Source of the DNA: Planctomycetota bacterium
Lineage (GTDB): Bacteria; Planctomycetota; E44-bin39
Direction: 5' to 3'
Assembly: GCA_004376375.1 (NCBI GenBank)
Contig: SOJX01000065.1
Span: 1-64,000, forward strand
DNA: 64,000 nucleotides
A model generated the notes under the pieces. The model had not been told where the DNA came from, searched no databases, and saw only the letters and a program-made list of their open reading frames with translations. Each line of letters begins with the position of its first letter. The stretch's first letter is position 1. Shown in pieces: positions 1 to 7,113 of this stretch. The position numbers were made by a program, and so were the translations under genes.

Positions 1-74
1 AACCTACTAACCGAATAACCGAATAACCGAATAACCGTATAACCGAACAACAGAATAACTGAACAACCGAATTT
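1..74. repeat. Degenerate octamer tandem array
   Basis: About nine copies of a drifting 8-bp unit (AACCGAAT, with variants carrying CGTAT, CGAAC, CAGAAT and CTGAAC) run from the window edge to just before the first start codon. A related octamer array lies on the other side of the same gene at 943-985. The array probably continues left of the window. No promoter can be read in it. Confidence 0.8.
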
Positions 75-75
75 C

Positions 76-873
76 ATGAATCCACCTGGGAACGAACGCC
101 TCGAGGGGGCAATACTCGGTACTGCCGCGGGTGACGCGCTCGGCATGCCGCTGGAGTTCGTCTACCGGGGCAGGTTCAAGGACAGGATTATCCGCGACTA
201 CCTGCCGGGAAACGAGTTCGACGGACCCTGCTCCAACCTCAACGCTGGGCAGTGGACCGACGATACCCAGATGATGATAGTCATTCTCGAAAGCCTGCTC
301 AGGAATAAGCGCTGCGACATTGATGACATTCGCGACGGCTTCCGCAGATGGGCCATGTCGGACGACCAGCGTTTTCCGGGTATTACCTGCAAAACCGCTG
401 CCATTGGCGGCAAGCCCGTCGAGAGCGAAGGATGCGGGACCATTATGCGCACACTGCCGCTCGGGTTCCTGGTAACGGCCGACGAGGCCGTTGCCATCGC
501 CGAGCTGACGCACGTCGGTAAAAACGGCGAAAAGTGGGTCCGATTCCTGCATAAGGCTGTGCGGCGCAACATCAAGTTCTGCAGAGATTTTTTTGTCTTG
601 GAGCGCGATGACTGGAAAGGCGGCAACGGCGCATGGGTCGTCGATACCGGCATGACCGCGCTCAAGGCCGTGATTACGGCAGAATCGTTTGAAGAAGCCG
701 TCGTCGAGGCCGTGAACTCCGGCGGTGATACGGACTCGATCGGCGCCGTCGCGGGCGGACTCGCTGGCGCATTGTGGGGCTCGGGCGCAATTCCCGAGCG
801 GTTTTTGACCGCTCTGGAGCGTGTCGATTATCTCCATCGCCTTTCATCCTCTCTCTCAGCGGTTTTCCTCTAA
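76..873 (+). CDS. ADP-ribosylglycohydrolase family protein (DraG/MacroD-unrelated ADP-ribosyl hydrolase fold)
   Basis: 265 aa. The family removes ADP-ribose from proteins or small molecules with a binuclear Mg centre. The conserved blocks are present in order: GDALGMPLEF near residue 19, QWTDDTQM near residue 60, GCGTIMRTLPLG near residue 120, and the C-terminal metal block NSGGDTDSIGAVAGGLAGA near residue 215. The stretch between the MRTLPLG and GGDTDS blocks is shorter than in typical members and lacks the usual ITHPHP-like motif, keeping only LTHVGKNG, so this is a compact or internally deleted version. The ATG at 76 has no clear Shine-Dalgarno sequence because the octamer repeat lies directly upstream. 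It stands alone, flanked by octamer repeats on both sides. The family call is firm; the substrate is unknown. Confidence 0.88.
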   Translation: MNPPGNERLEGAILGTAAGDALGMPLEFVYRGRFKDRIIRDYLPGNEFDGPCSNLNAGQWTDDTQMMIVILESLLRNKRCDIDDIRDGFRRWAMSDDQRFPGITCKTAAIGGKPVESEGCGTIMRTLPLGFLVTADEAVAIAELTHVGKNGEKWVRFLHKAVRRNIKFCRDFFVLERDDWKGGNGAWVVDTGMTALKAVITAESFEEAVVEAVNSGGDTDSIGAVAGGLAGALWGSGAIPERFLTALERVDYLHRLSSSLSAVFL

Positions 874-942
874 CCTGATATTCCGAACAGGCTCGCGTTG
901 CTTCCGTTCGTATATCCTTTATTTTGCAGTGTAACACCGGTC

Positions 943-985
943 CAGACCGAAAGACCGAAAGACCGAAGGACCGAAGGACTGAGAG
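943..985. repeat. Degenerate octamer tandem array
   Basis: Five copies of an 8-bp unit of the form GACCGAAA/GACCGAAG follow the ADP-ribosylglycohydrolase gene. The small open frame over it (924-1121) is judged spurious because its residues simply reflect the repeat. The rest of the 874-1159 gap holds only the promoter listed next. Confidence 0.8.
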
Positions 986-1016
986 ACAGGTTTATTGTGA
1001 CAACTGTGTGAAGTGC

Positions 1017-1045
1017 TTGACACTGATATTGAATATTGATAGACT
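1017..1045 (+). promoter_or_regulatory. Candidate sigma-70 promoter for the 1160 lipoprotein
   Basis: TTGACA at 1017-1022, a 17-bp spacer, then TAGACT at 1040-1045. The predicted transcript has a leader of roughly 108 nt before the ATG at 1160. The -35 is perfect and the -10 matches at four of six positions. Confidence 0.45.
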
Positions 1046-1159
1046 GCAGACGTACAAAGAGAGAGGGGGAAGCCGTATCTTCGCATTTTCAAGCCAAATC
1101 CCCCGAAAAAATGAAAACTAAGTAACCTCGTTCGGTTATAGAGCCGGAAAGGAGCCGTT

Positions 1160-1957
1160 ATGCGTGCCCGCATGTTTTTTGTCTGTTTAATAACCTTTGC
1201 CTTCGCGCTTGGCTGTGCTCAGAAGAGTTTTGTCCTGGCCGATATTCCTTCAGTGCCGGACGTCACCGCTGCAGCCGCGCTTGCGATTTCCACAGGCCCG
1301 CTGCCGGATAGTGTTTCGCCGTCGAGCGGCCACGTCTATGTGCCGATTTACGGCGGTATCAGGATGTCGCTGATAACCTTCGCCCGCGACGGCCAGTTTG
1401 ACCCGACGGTAAAGTTCGACATATTCACTTTCTTTGAAGCCACCAAGTACCTGATGCTTGAAGGCGCGCTCGGTTTCACCGCATTGTCGGCCGATACCGA
1501 CCCCGACGGCTGGCTTCCGGACAGCAGGGGGCTCGGGGACGGCAGCTTTTTCTTCATGCCGCTTACATTCAGCGCATACCTGAACCTTCCCATCGCCATC
1601 TCGCTGGAATCGGAAAGCACCCGGAGCCTGGTAGACCTTTATCTCGGCGGCGGTGCCGGGCTTTACCTGATCGATTTCGATGTCGCCGCCGACGCGGTTC
1701 ACGATGCCGAGGCGATATACGGATTGCGTTACTACGATCAATGGGTCGACAGTACGGTCGCCTTCCATATAGCCGGCGGGCTCAACATCTTCCTGAACGA
1801 GCAGGCCGCGATAAACGTTGACCTGCGATATGTCATGGGTATGGCCCAGACGCACTGGCAGGCCTATAACACGAGCGCGGGCGTCTGGATGCGCGACGAC
1901 GACTGGGTCGACATCCATCACCTCCAGATCGGCGTGGGCCTGTGCGTGGAATTCTAA
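1160..1957 (+). CDS. Predicted lipoprotein with outer-membrane-like beta-rich domain
   Basis: 265 aa. The N-terminus MRARMFFVCLITFAFALGC is a lipoprotein signal with lipobox ALGC, so the mature protein should be lipid-anchored at about Cys19. The rest alternates polar and aromatic or hydrophobic residues with glycine-rich turns (GGGAGLYLIDFDV, FHIAGGLNIFL, VDLRYVMGM) and ends in hydrophobic GVGLCVEF. That pattern resembles small outer-membrane beta-barrels of the OmpA/OMP_b-brl kind. The start is set by a strong AGGAG seven bases before the ATG. A rho-independent terminator follows, so it is probably monocistronic. No specific function is recognised. Confidence 0.7.
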   Translation: MRARMFFVCLITFAFALGCAQKSFVLADIPSVPDVTAAAALAISTGPLPDSVSPSSGHVYVPIYGGIRMSLITFARDGQFDPTVKFDIFTFFEATKYLMLEGALGFTALSADTDPDGWLPDSRGLGDGSFFFMPLTFSAYLNLPIAISLESESTRSLVDLYLGGGAGLYLIDFDVAADAVHDAEAIYGLRYYDQWVDSTVAFHIAGGLNIFLNEQAAINVDLRYVMGMAQTHWQAYNTSAGVWMRDDDWVDIHHLQIGVGLCVEF

Positions 1958-1980
1958 AAACGAGTTACAGGGGCAACAGA

Positions 1981-2015
1981 AACTGCCGGGCATTGAGCCC
2001 GGCAGTTTTATTTTA
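1981..2015 (+). terminator. Rho-independent terminator
   Basis: A perfect 11-bp stem (AACTGCCGGGC / GCCCGGCAGTT) with the 5-nt loop ATTGA is followed by TTATTTTA. It sits 23 bases after the stop codon of the 1160-1957 lipoprotein gene. Confidence 0.85.
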
Positions 2016-2154
2016 AAATCTTTGTTGAGATGGAAAGGTACACCGCCTACTGCTCTGCGTTGTGCTTTCTTAATACCCCAAATGCTCAGCTGTTGTGAGA
2101 CGGCGGCAATTGTATGAGTTCCATGCAGTCAGTTACGTGCGGTGTTAGACTGGC

Positions 2155-2727
2155 TTATTCTATTCTTCCTTCTCGTTTTAATCTTTCTAGCGTTTTTGAT
2201 TTATGTTCCGGTACAGCAATACCCATGGCGTCAGCGGCTTGTTCCTCCCGCCTTGTCGGATTTTTAAGTCTGTCATGCAGTATTATGGCAATAGCCAGAT
2301 TTATAAAAAGAAGTGGCGTAAAGAAAGGCATGAGTGCTACTATTATTGCTCTACCTTGACTTGGATTAGGCTTTAGCAGACCCGAAATTCCACAAACAAA
2401 AGCTATGGCGAGAATTGAAATATTTATCAGTATAATAATCCATAATATTCCGTAAGTTAATTCTAGGGCTAGCCCGGTGCCTGTGATTCCGATGGGAAAG
2501 CTTCCCGCAGTTGACGTCGGCCCGCTGGAACTCTTCAGGCCAATCGTAACGGCATAAAAGAGCGCTGCTAACAAAAAAACACCGTACCCGATTATGTTTG
2601 CATAAAAGGCAATATAACTGGATTTATTAAGACGTAATTTTAAAAGCGTACCTGCAAACTCTGGAGAATTGTGGAGATATGCAGGTCTGGAGGGAGCATC
2701 TCGGGTTTTCTCATTTGCGTCAGCCAT
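2155..2727 (-). CDS. Hypothetical membrane protein, AT-rich gene
   Basis: 190 aa. Three hydrophobic segments are visible at roughly residues 39-65, 85-115 and 130-155, with a charged Lys/Arg-rich C-terminus (KSKTLERLKREGRIE). No family is recognised. The gene is clearly more AT-rich than its neighbours, as is 13524-13823, which suggests later acquisition. A weak GGATGA precedes the ATG. It is convergent with the 1160 lipoprotein gene. Confidence 0.55.
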   Translation of the reverse strand: MADANEKTRDAPSRPAYLHNSPEFAGTLLKLRLNKSSYIAFYANIIGYGVFLLAALFYAVTIGLKSSSGPTSTAGSFPIGITGTGLALELTYGILWIIILINISILAIAFVCGISGLLKPNPSQGRAIIVALMPFFTPLLFINLAIAIILHDRLKNPTRREEQAADAMGIAVPEHKSKTLERLKREGRIE

Positions 2728-3033
2728 TAAGAATCATCCATATGGTTCAAAAGCAGAGAATACAGCACTCAGAAATTCCCCAGATGAGTTTTACACTTAA
2801 ACGCCGTGGGATAATTTTACGGTATTGTACCACAGATTAAAAACAGCCACAAAGGAATTCAAAACCAGTAGGTGCATCTTGAGGCTGTGAGTTGATTTGT
2901 CCTAGTGGTCTTTAGTCTGCAGCTTTTCTTTGTCCACCGGCGTCGCACCATTCGGGGTTTCGATTGGTGCTGCGACCGCTGGAGTTGGACTTGTGTCCTG
3001 CGGCTCCTCACCGGGGCCGCACAGCGCGCCGAT

Positions 3034-3144
3034 TCAGCCCGGCACCGGCACGCCCTGTACGCCGGCGAGGTTTAATATTATCGGTATCACGAATACCGCT
3101 GTAACCGCAAGTAATATTATAAGCTGTATTTTGCCTTCGCTCAT
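3034..3144 (-). CDS. Microprotein 3 of clpB-linked cluster; single-TM, with in-frame TGA and open extension
   Basis: 36 aa beginning MSEGKIQLIILLAVTAVFVI, with one hydrophobic segment spanning about residues 7-28 and ending PVPG. Its ATG overlaps the stop of the preceding microORF as ATGA, the usual sign of translational coupling. After the TGA at 3036-3034 the frame stays open for 43 more codons to a TAG at 2902. That extension is hydrophilic and proline/acid-rich (GPGEEPQDTSPTPAVAAPIE), as expected for a cytoplasmic tail. Either the protein ends at 36 aa, or the gene is 80 codons long and broken by a nonsense change, or the TGA is recoded. I cannot choose between these. It is too short for a standard ORF caller. 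No family is recognised. Confidence 0.5.
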   Translation of the reverse strand: MSEGKIQLIILLAVTAVFVIPIILNLAGVQGVPVPG

Positions 3145-3254
3145 GGTGCTTGCGTTCCGGTTGATTTATCCCGTTCAGTTTCGGCTTTTATTTCATCTTC
3201 GTCTCCGCGCACGGCGGTTTTTTTGCGCTTGCTTATGTCGCAAGCGTTCGCCAT
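3141..3254 (-). CDS. Microprotein 2 of clpB-linked cluster; charged, no TM
   Basis: 37 aa, beginning MANACDISKRKKTAVRGDED and rich in Lys, Asp and Glu, with no membrane segment. Its ATG directly abuts the TGA of the upstream microORF, and its own stop overlaps the ATG of the next one by four bases. The packing of three frames with TGA-ATG and ATGA junctions is the main evidence that it is translated. No homologous family is recognised. Confidence 0.5.
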   Translation of the reverse strand: MANACDISKRKKTAVRGDEDEIKAETERDKSTGTQAP

Positions 3255-3353
3255 TCACGTTGAGACGCCGAAGCGGGGGAGAACCCACCGCATCAGCACG
3301 AAGTAGCCGACGATTAATCCAAACGCGATAAGAAAAGTTATCCACGAATCCAT
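3255..3353 (-). CDS. Microprotein 1 of clpB-linked cluster; single-pass membrane peptide
   Basis: 32 aa, MDSWITFLIAFGLIVGYFVL followed by MRWVLPRFGVST. There is one clear transmembrane helix at residues 5-21 with a basic C-terminal tail. An AAGGCGG ribosome site lies nine bases before the ATG. It begins 56 bases after the clpB stop on the same strand, with no terminator visible between, so cotranscription is plausible. The helix plus WVLPR-type tail looks like a genuine membrane microprotein rather than a chance frame. Function unknown. Confidence 0.55.
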   Translation of the reverse strand: MDSWITFLIAFGLIVGYFVLMRWVLPRFGVST

Positions 3354-3408
3354 GATCCACCGCCTTGGTTATATGTATTGTACAACACTGTAACCGGCAG
3401 AACAAACG

Positions 3409-6021
3409 TTATTGGCCGGCCGTGGCGTTGTTGAGCACTTTTTTCTCGAAAACGAACTCTCCGCGCCCGGCATCTACGAGGATTGTATCACCCTCGATAA
3501 AGTTGCCGGTAAGCAGTTCTTTCGCAAGCGAGTTCTGGAGCTCCCGCTGAATCACCCGCTTGAGCGGCCTCGCGCCGTACTGCGGGTCGAAGCCGTCTTT
3601 TGCCAGCTTCTCGAGGGCCTTGTCTGTGAGTTCAAGACCGATTTTCCGCTCCGCAAGAAGGGTGCGCAGCTCGCCGATCCGCAGCTCGGCGATCTGGCGG
3701 ATGTGCGAAAAGCTGAGCCTGTGGAAAAGGATGGTGTCGTCGATTCGGTTCAGGAATTCCGGCCTGAAGTTCGCCTTCACGGTTTCCATGACTTCTTCGC
3801 GCACCTCGTTTACGTCCTCGCCCTCGAAATCGCGAAGCAGTGTGCTGCCCAGGTTGCTCGTCATGATTAGAATCGTGTTCTTGAAGTCCACGGTCCTGCC
3901 ATGGCCGTCGGTCAGGCGGCCTTCGTCGAGCACCTGGAGCAGCACGTGGAAGACGTCCGGGTGCGCCTTCTCGATCTCGTCAAGGAGGACGACCGAGTAC
4001 GGGCGGCGCCGGATTTTTTCCGTAAGCTGCCCGCCTTCCTCGTATCCGACGTAACCGGGCGGGGCGCCGATGAGCCGCGCCACCGTATGTTTTTCCATGT
4101 ACTCGGACATGTCGAGACGCACCAGCGCCCGCTCGTCGTCGAACAGAAATTCCGCAAGCGCGCGGGCCAGCTCGGTCTTGCCGACCCCCGTTGGACCGAG
4201 GAGCAGGAAGACACCTATGGGACGGTTCGGGTCCGCAAGACCCGAGCGCGAGCGCCGTACCGCGTCCGAGACGACGCGTACGGCCTCTTCCTGGCCTTTT
4301 ATGCGCTTGTGGATATTCTCTTCCATGTTGATAAGTTTTTCGACCTCGCCCTGAAGCATCTTGGTGACCGGGATGCCGGTCCATGAGGATACGACTTCGG
4401 CGATTTCCTGCGGCGTCACTTCCTCCGCGAGGAGGGCGCCGCCCTCCTGAATCTCTGCAAGCTTCTTTTGAGCTTCTTCCAGCTCCTGCTGGAGGGAGGG
4501 AATTTTCCCGTAACGGATTTCGGCAACAGCTTCGAGTTGGCCTTCCCGTTCCAGCTTTTCCGATTCCAGCCGCGCCTGCTCGATTTCGCGCTTGATCGCG
4601 CTTGCGGCGTCGATGAGGTCTTTTTCATTTTTCCAGCGGAGCGCGAGCCGGTCGTATTCTTCCTTCAACTCGGCGATATCGCACTCGGTTTTTTCAAGCC
4701 GCTCTTTTGAGGCTGTATCCTTTTCCTTTGAAAGCGCCGCGCGGGCGATCTCGCACTGGCGGAGTTTGCGCTCGAGGTCGTCTAGCTCGGCCGGTTTCGA
4801 GTCCACCTCCAGCCGCATGCGGCTCGCGGCCTCGTCCATGAGGTCGATTGCCTTGTCGGGCATGTAGCGGTCGCTTATATAACGGTTCGACAGCGTCGCC
4901 GCCGCGACAAGGGCCGTGTCCTGTATGCGAATCTTATGGTGGTTTTCGTAACGTTCCTTGAGACCGCGAAGGATGGCGATAGTATCTTCGACGCCGGGCT
5001 CGCCGACTGTTATCGGCTGGAACCGCCTTTCGAGTGCAGCGTCCTTTTCGACGTGCTTGCGGTACTCGTCAAGGGTTGTGGCGCCGATGCAGTGCAGCTC
5101 GCCGCGCGAAAGAGCGGGCTTGAGCATGTTGGCGGCGTCGGCCGCGCCTTCGGCCGCGCCCGCGCCGACAATCGTGTGCATCTCGTCGATGAAGAGAATG
5201 ATTTCCCCCGCTTTCTCGCCGATTTCCTTGAGAAGCGCTTTGAGCCTTTCCTCGAACTGGCCGCGGTACTTGGTGCCCGCGATGAGGGCGCCCATGTCGA
5301 GTGCCATGACGCGCTTGCCCTTGAGGCCCTCGGGCACGTCGCCCTCGACTATCCTGCGGGCAAGGCCTTCCACGATTGCGGTTTTGCCCACGCCGGGGTC
5401 GCCTATGAGGACGGGGTTGTTTTTCGTGCGGCGCGAAAGCACCTGCATCAGGCGGCGGATTTCTTTGTCGCGGCCGATAACGGGGTCGAGCTTCCCGTTC
5501 TGCGCAAGGTCGGTAAGGTCCCGCGCGTACTGTTCGAGCGCGTTCATCGACTCGTCCGGGTTGTCGTCGGTCACGCGCTGGTTGCCGCGAACCATCCGCA
5601 GGGTGGCTTCGACGATTTCATGCGTGATTCCGTGTTTCTTGAGAACATCCGACGCTTTATCCACCGTAAGGTCGCACATGGCCATGAGCAGGTGCTCGGT
5701 TGAAACGTGCGAGTCACCCCGTTTCTGTGCTTCCTTCTGTGCTTCCGCAACTATCCTGTTGAGGTTCGCAGAGGCATACAGACCGCCGCCGGAAGTTTCT
5801 ACCGGCGGTATCTTTTTCAATTCTTCCTGAACGTCCATGAAAACCGCTCCGGGCGAGACGCCCATGCGCTGGAGCAGTTCGAAAAATATCCCCTGTTTCC
5901 GGGTAAGCAGCGCCTGGAGCAGGTGGAGCGGCGCAAGTTCGGTATGCCCGCACTCGCCCGCGATGGTCTGCATCTCGGCGACGGCTTCACGCGCTTTTAC
6001 GGTAAACTTATCAAGGTTCAT
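3409..6021 (-). CDS. clpB: ATP-dependent disaggregase ClpB
   Basis: 870 aa, close to the usual 857-870. ClpB is a hexameric AAA+ chaperone that threads aggregated proteins together with DnaK. Domains in order: Clp_N double repeat (residues 1-150, starting [14 protein letters not shown]), NBD1 with Walker A GDPGVGKT and Walker [10 protein letters not shown], a long coiled-coil middle domain (about 410-540), then NBD2 with [19 protein letters not shown], the pore loop GYVGYEEGG and Walker [14 protein letters not shown], and the C-terminal ClpB D2-small domain. The frame is open up to 6276, but I place the start at 6021 because GGAGG lies directly before that ATG and it gives the conserved N-terminus. 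No CIRCE element was seen upstream. Confidence 0.97.
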   Translation of the reverse strand: MNLDKFTVKAREAVAEMQTIAGECGHTELAPLHLLQALLTRKQGIFFELLQRMGVSPGAVFMDVQEELKKIPPVETSGGGLYASANLNRIVAEAQKEAQKRGDSHVSTEHLLMAMCDLTVDKASDVLKKHGITHEIVEATLRMVRGNQRVTDDNPDESMNALEQYARDLTDLAQNGKLDPVIGRDKEIRRLMQVLSRRTKNNPVLIGDPGVGKTAIVEGLARRIVEGDVPEGLKGKRVMALDMGALIAGTKYRGQFEERLKALLKEIGEKAGEIILFIDEMHTIVGAGAAEGAADAANMLKPALSRGELHCIGATTLDEYRKHVEKDAALERRFQPITVGEPGVEDTIAILRGLKERYENHHKIRIQDTALVAAATLSNRYISDRYMPDKAIDLMDEAASRMRLEVDSKPAELDDLERKLRQCEIARAALSKEKDTASKERLEKTECDIAELKEEYDRLALRWKNEKDLIDAASAIKREIEQARLESEKLEREGQLEAVAEIRYGKIPSLQQELEEAQKKLAEIQEGGALLAEEVTPQEIAEVVSSWTGIPVTKMLQGEVEKLINMEENIHKRIKGQEEAVRVVSDAVRRSRSGLADPNRPIGVFLLLGPTGVGKTELARALAEFLFDDERALVRLDMSEYMEKHTVARLIGAPPGYVGYEEGGQLTEKIRRRPYSVVLLDEIEKAHPDVFHVLLQVLDEGRLTDGHGRTVDFKNTILIMTSNLGSTLLRDFEGEDVNEVREEVMETVKANFRPEFLNRIDDTILFHRLSFSHIRQIAELRIGELRTLLAERKIGLELTDKALEKLAKDGFDPQYGARPLKRVIQRELQNSLAKELLTGNFIEGDTILVDAGRGEFVFEKKVLNNATAGQ

Positions 6022-6430
6022 TTTTTTCCTCCGCGATAAAACGGTGCCGGCGCACCCCGGCCGGCTGGGACGATCGTTCCGGTTCAAATGAGCACGCCGG
6101 CGACCGTTCCTCAACATGAGCCTGCAGCAGATACCGATTCCGGTGTTGCAAAGGGACAGGTATGGCTGCGAACCGGCAAAAGTTACAGGCTCCGTAACAG
6201 CGAATTTATAAAGTACCGCCTGATATCGTGCAACTAAAGTGCCACATTGGCGGTAAAAAGTAGTCGTTGGAAACAAAGGAGTTATGACGAACTGGTTATC
6301 AGGCTGCCGCTTCGTCCGTGTCAGAATGGCAGGATTCTTCCACTATCTCAGTTTTAGTAAATGATAGCTCTCCACAATATCCCTTATTATAGCCCTGAGG
6401 TAAAGTTATAACATGAATTTTTTTATAAAT
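6022..6430. other. Intergenic region upstream of clpB and the toxin-antitoxin operon
   Basis: About 400 bases between the divergent clpB and antitoxin promoters. The right half is AT-rich. A TATAAT-like box on the minus strand near 6395 could belong to a clpB promoter, but no good -35 accompanies it. No gene, RNA or repeat could be supported here. Confidence 0.4.
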
Positions 6431-6459
6431 TTGACAAATTTCTATATTCATTGTATAAT
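6431..6459 (+). promoter_or_regulatory. Consensus sigma-70 promoter of the Phd/RelE operon
   Basis: TTGACA at 6431-6436, exactly 17 bp, then TATAAT at 6454-6459: a full-consensus promoter. A palindrome follows at the predicted transcription start. Such a strong promoter fits an autorepressed toxin-antitoxin operon. Confidence 0.85.
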
Positions 6460-6460
6460 A

Positions 6461-6482
6461 TTGTAGGCCAAATGGCCTACAA
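6461..6482. promoter_or_regulatory. Operator palindrome for autorepression of the toxin-antitoxin operon
   Basis: A perfect inverted repeat with half-sites TTGTAGGCCA and TGGCCTACAA separated by AA. It overlaps the expected +1 of the consensus promoter and ends 14 bases before the antitoxin ATG. Phd/YefM-type antitoxins are known to bind such palindromes and repress their own operon; binding here is inferred from position. Confidence 0.75.
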
Positions 6483-6496
6483 TAAAGGAGAACGGT

Positions 6497-6745
6497 ATGC
6501 GATTTATAGCTATGCGGAATTTGCGTAACGATACGTCAAAGGTTTTAGCAGGCCTTGTTGATGGGCCCGTAATTATAACCAAAAACGGTAAGCCGTCGGC
6601 CGCCCTGATTCATCTTAACGAGGAGTTGCTTGAAGAGTTTATGATCGAGAACCTTCTCAAAGACAAGCTCAAAGCAGCGCTTGAAGAATTCGACGAAAAA
6701 GGCGGAATAACCCCTGATGAGATGAGAAAGCGGCTTGGCCTGTGA
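6497..6745 (+). CDS. Type II antitoxin, Phd/YefM-like
   Basis: 82 aa. The N-terminal half (MRFIAMRNLRNDTSKVLAGL, then PVIITKNGKPSAALIHL) is the Phd/YefM DNA-binding fold with the typical 'VIITKNGKPSAAL' strand. The C-terminal half is acidic and helical (NLLKDKLKAALEEFDEKGGI), as expected for the toxin-neutralising region. A strong AAAGGAG precedes the ATG. It overlaps the toxin gene by four bases (ATGA-type junction), so the two are coupled. It should repress its own promoter through the adjacent palindrome. Confidence 0.88.
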   Translation: MRFIAMRNLRNDTSKVLAGLVDGPVIITKNGKPSAALIHLNEELLEEFMIENLLKDKLKAALEEFDEKGGITPDEMRKRLGL

Positions 6746-7059
6746 CGCAATATTCCATCTATTACGCACCTCCCGTCGAAAAAGAACTCGCGAGCATCCC
6801 CAGGAAGCAAGCCGCGAAAATAATGAAGAAAATTGACCGCCTTGCACAGCCACCTTGGCCCAACACTGTAAAGAAATATTCTGGTATTGATTTTTACGGC
6901 ATGAGAGTAGGAGACTACCGGGTTGTATTTCTTGTGCGCGATAATGACATAATCATCGCCCATGTGGTACTTAGAAGGGATTTGCAATCTCTCACAAAGC
7001 GCATTGACCCCGATGAATTTGTAACATGGCTACGGCAACGCCTGGCTGAGCAAGAATAG
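6742..7059 (+). CDS. Type II toxin, RelE/ParE family
   Basis: 105 aa. The sequence has the RelE pattern: YSIYYAPPVEKELASIPRKQ at the N-terminus, a KKYSG.DFYGMRVGDYRVVFLV core, then IIIAHVVLRRDLQ. The RVGDYRVVF strand with its arginines is the family hallmark. RelE-fold toxins cleave mRNA on the ribosome, while ParE relatives attack gyrase; the sequence alone favours RelE without settling it. The start codon is GTG and overlaps the antitoxin stop. It ends before the convergent YidD-fusion gene. Confidence 0.88.
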   Translation: MTQYSIYYAPPVEKELASIPRKQAAKIMKKIDRLAQPPWPNTVKKYSGIDFYGMRVGDYRVVFLVRDNDIIIAHVVLRRDLQSLTKRIDPDEFVTWLRQRLAEQE

Positions 7060-7113
7060 GAGAATAGAGCAGAATGACAGGGTGGTGAATTATATGGCTG
7101 TTCGGGAAAAGAT

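Noticed and set aside
924..1121. 65-aa plus-strand frame
   Set aside because: Its N-terminal half is a translation of the octamer repeat (RKTERPKDRRTERQ).
2930..3331. 133-aa plus-strand frame
   Set aside because: It has no ribosome site and is opposite to the better supported microprotein cluster.
4936..5830. Plus-strand frames of 255 and 290 aa
   Set aside because: They are antisense shadows of clpB.
6022..6430. CIRCE heat-shock element before clpB
   Set aside because: No TTAGCACTC/GAGTGCTAA pair was found.
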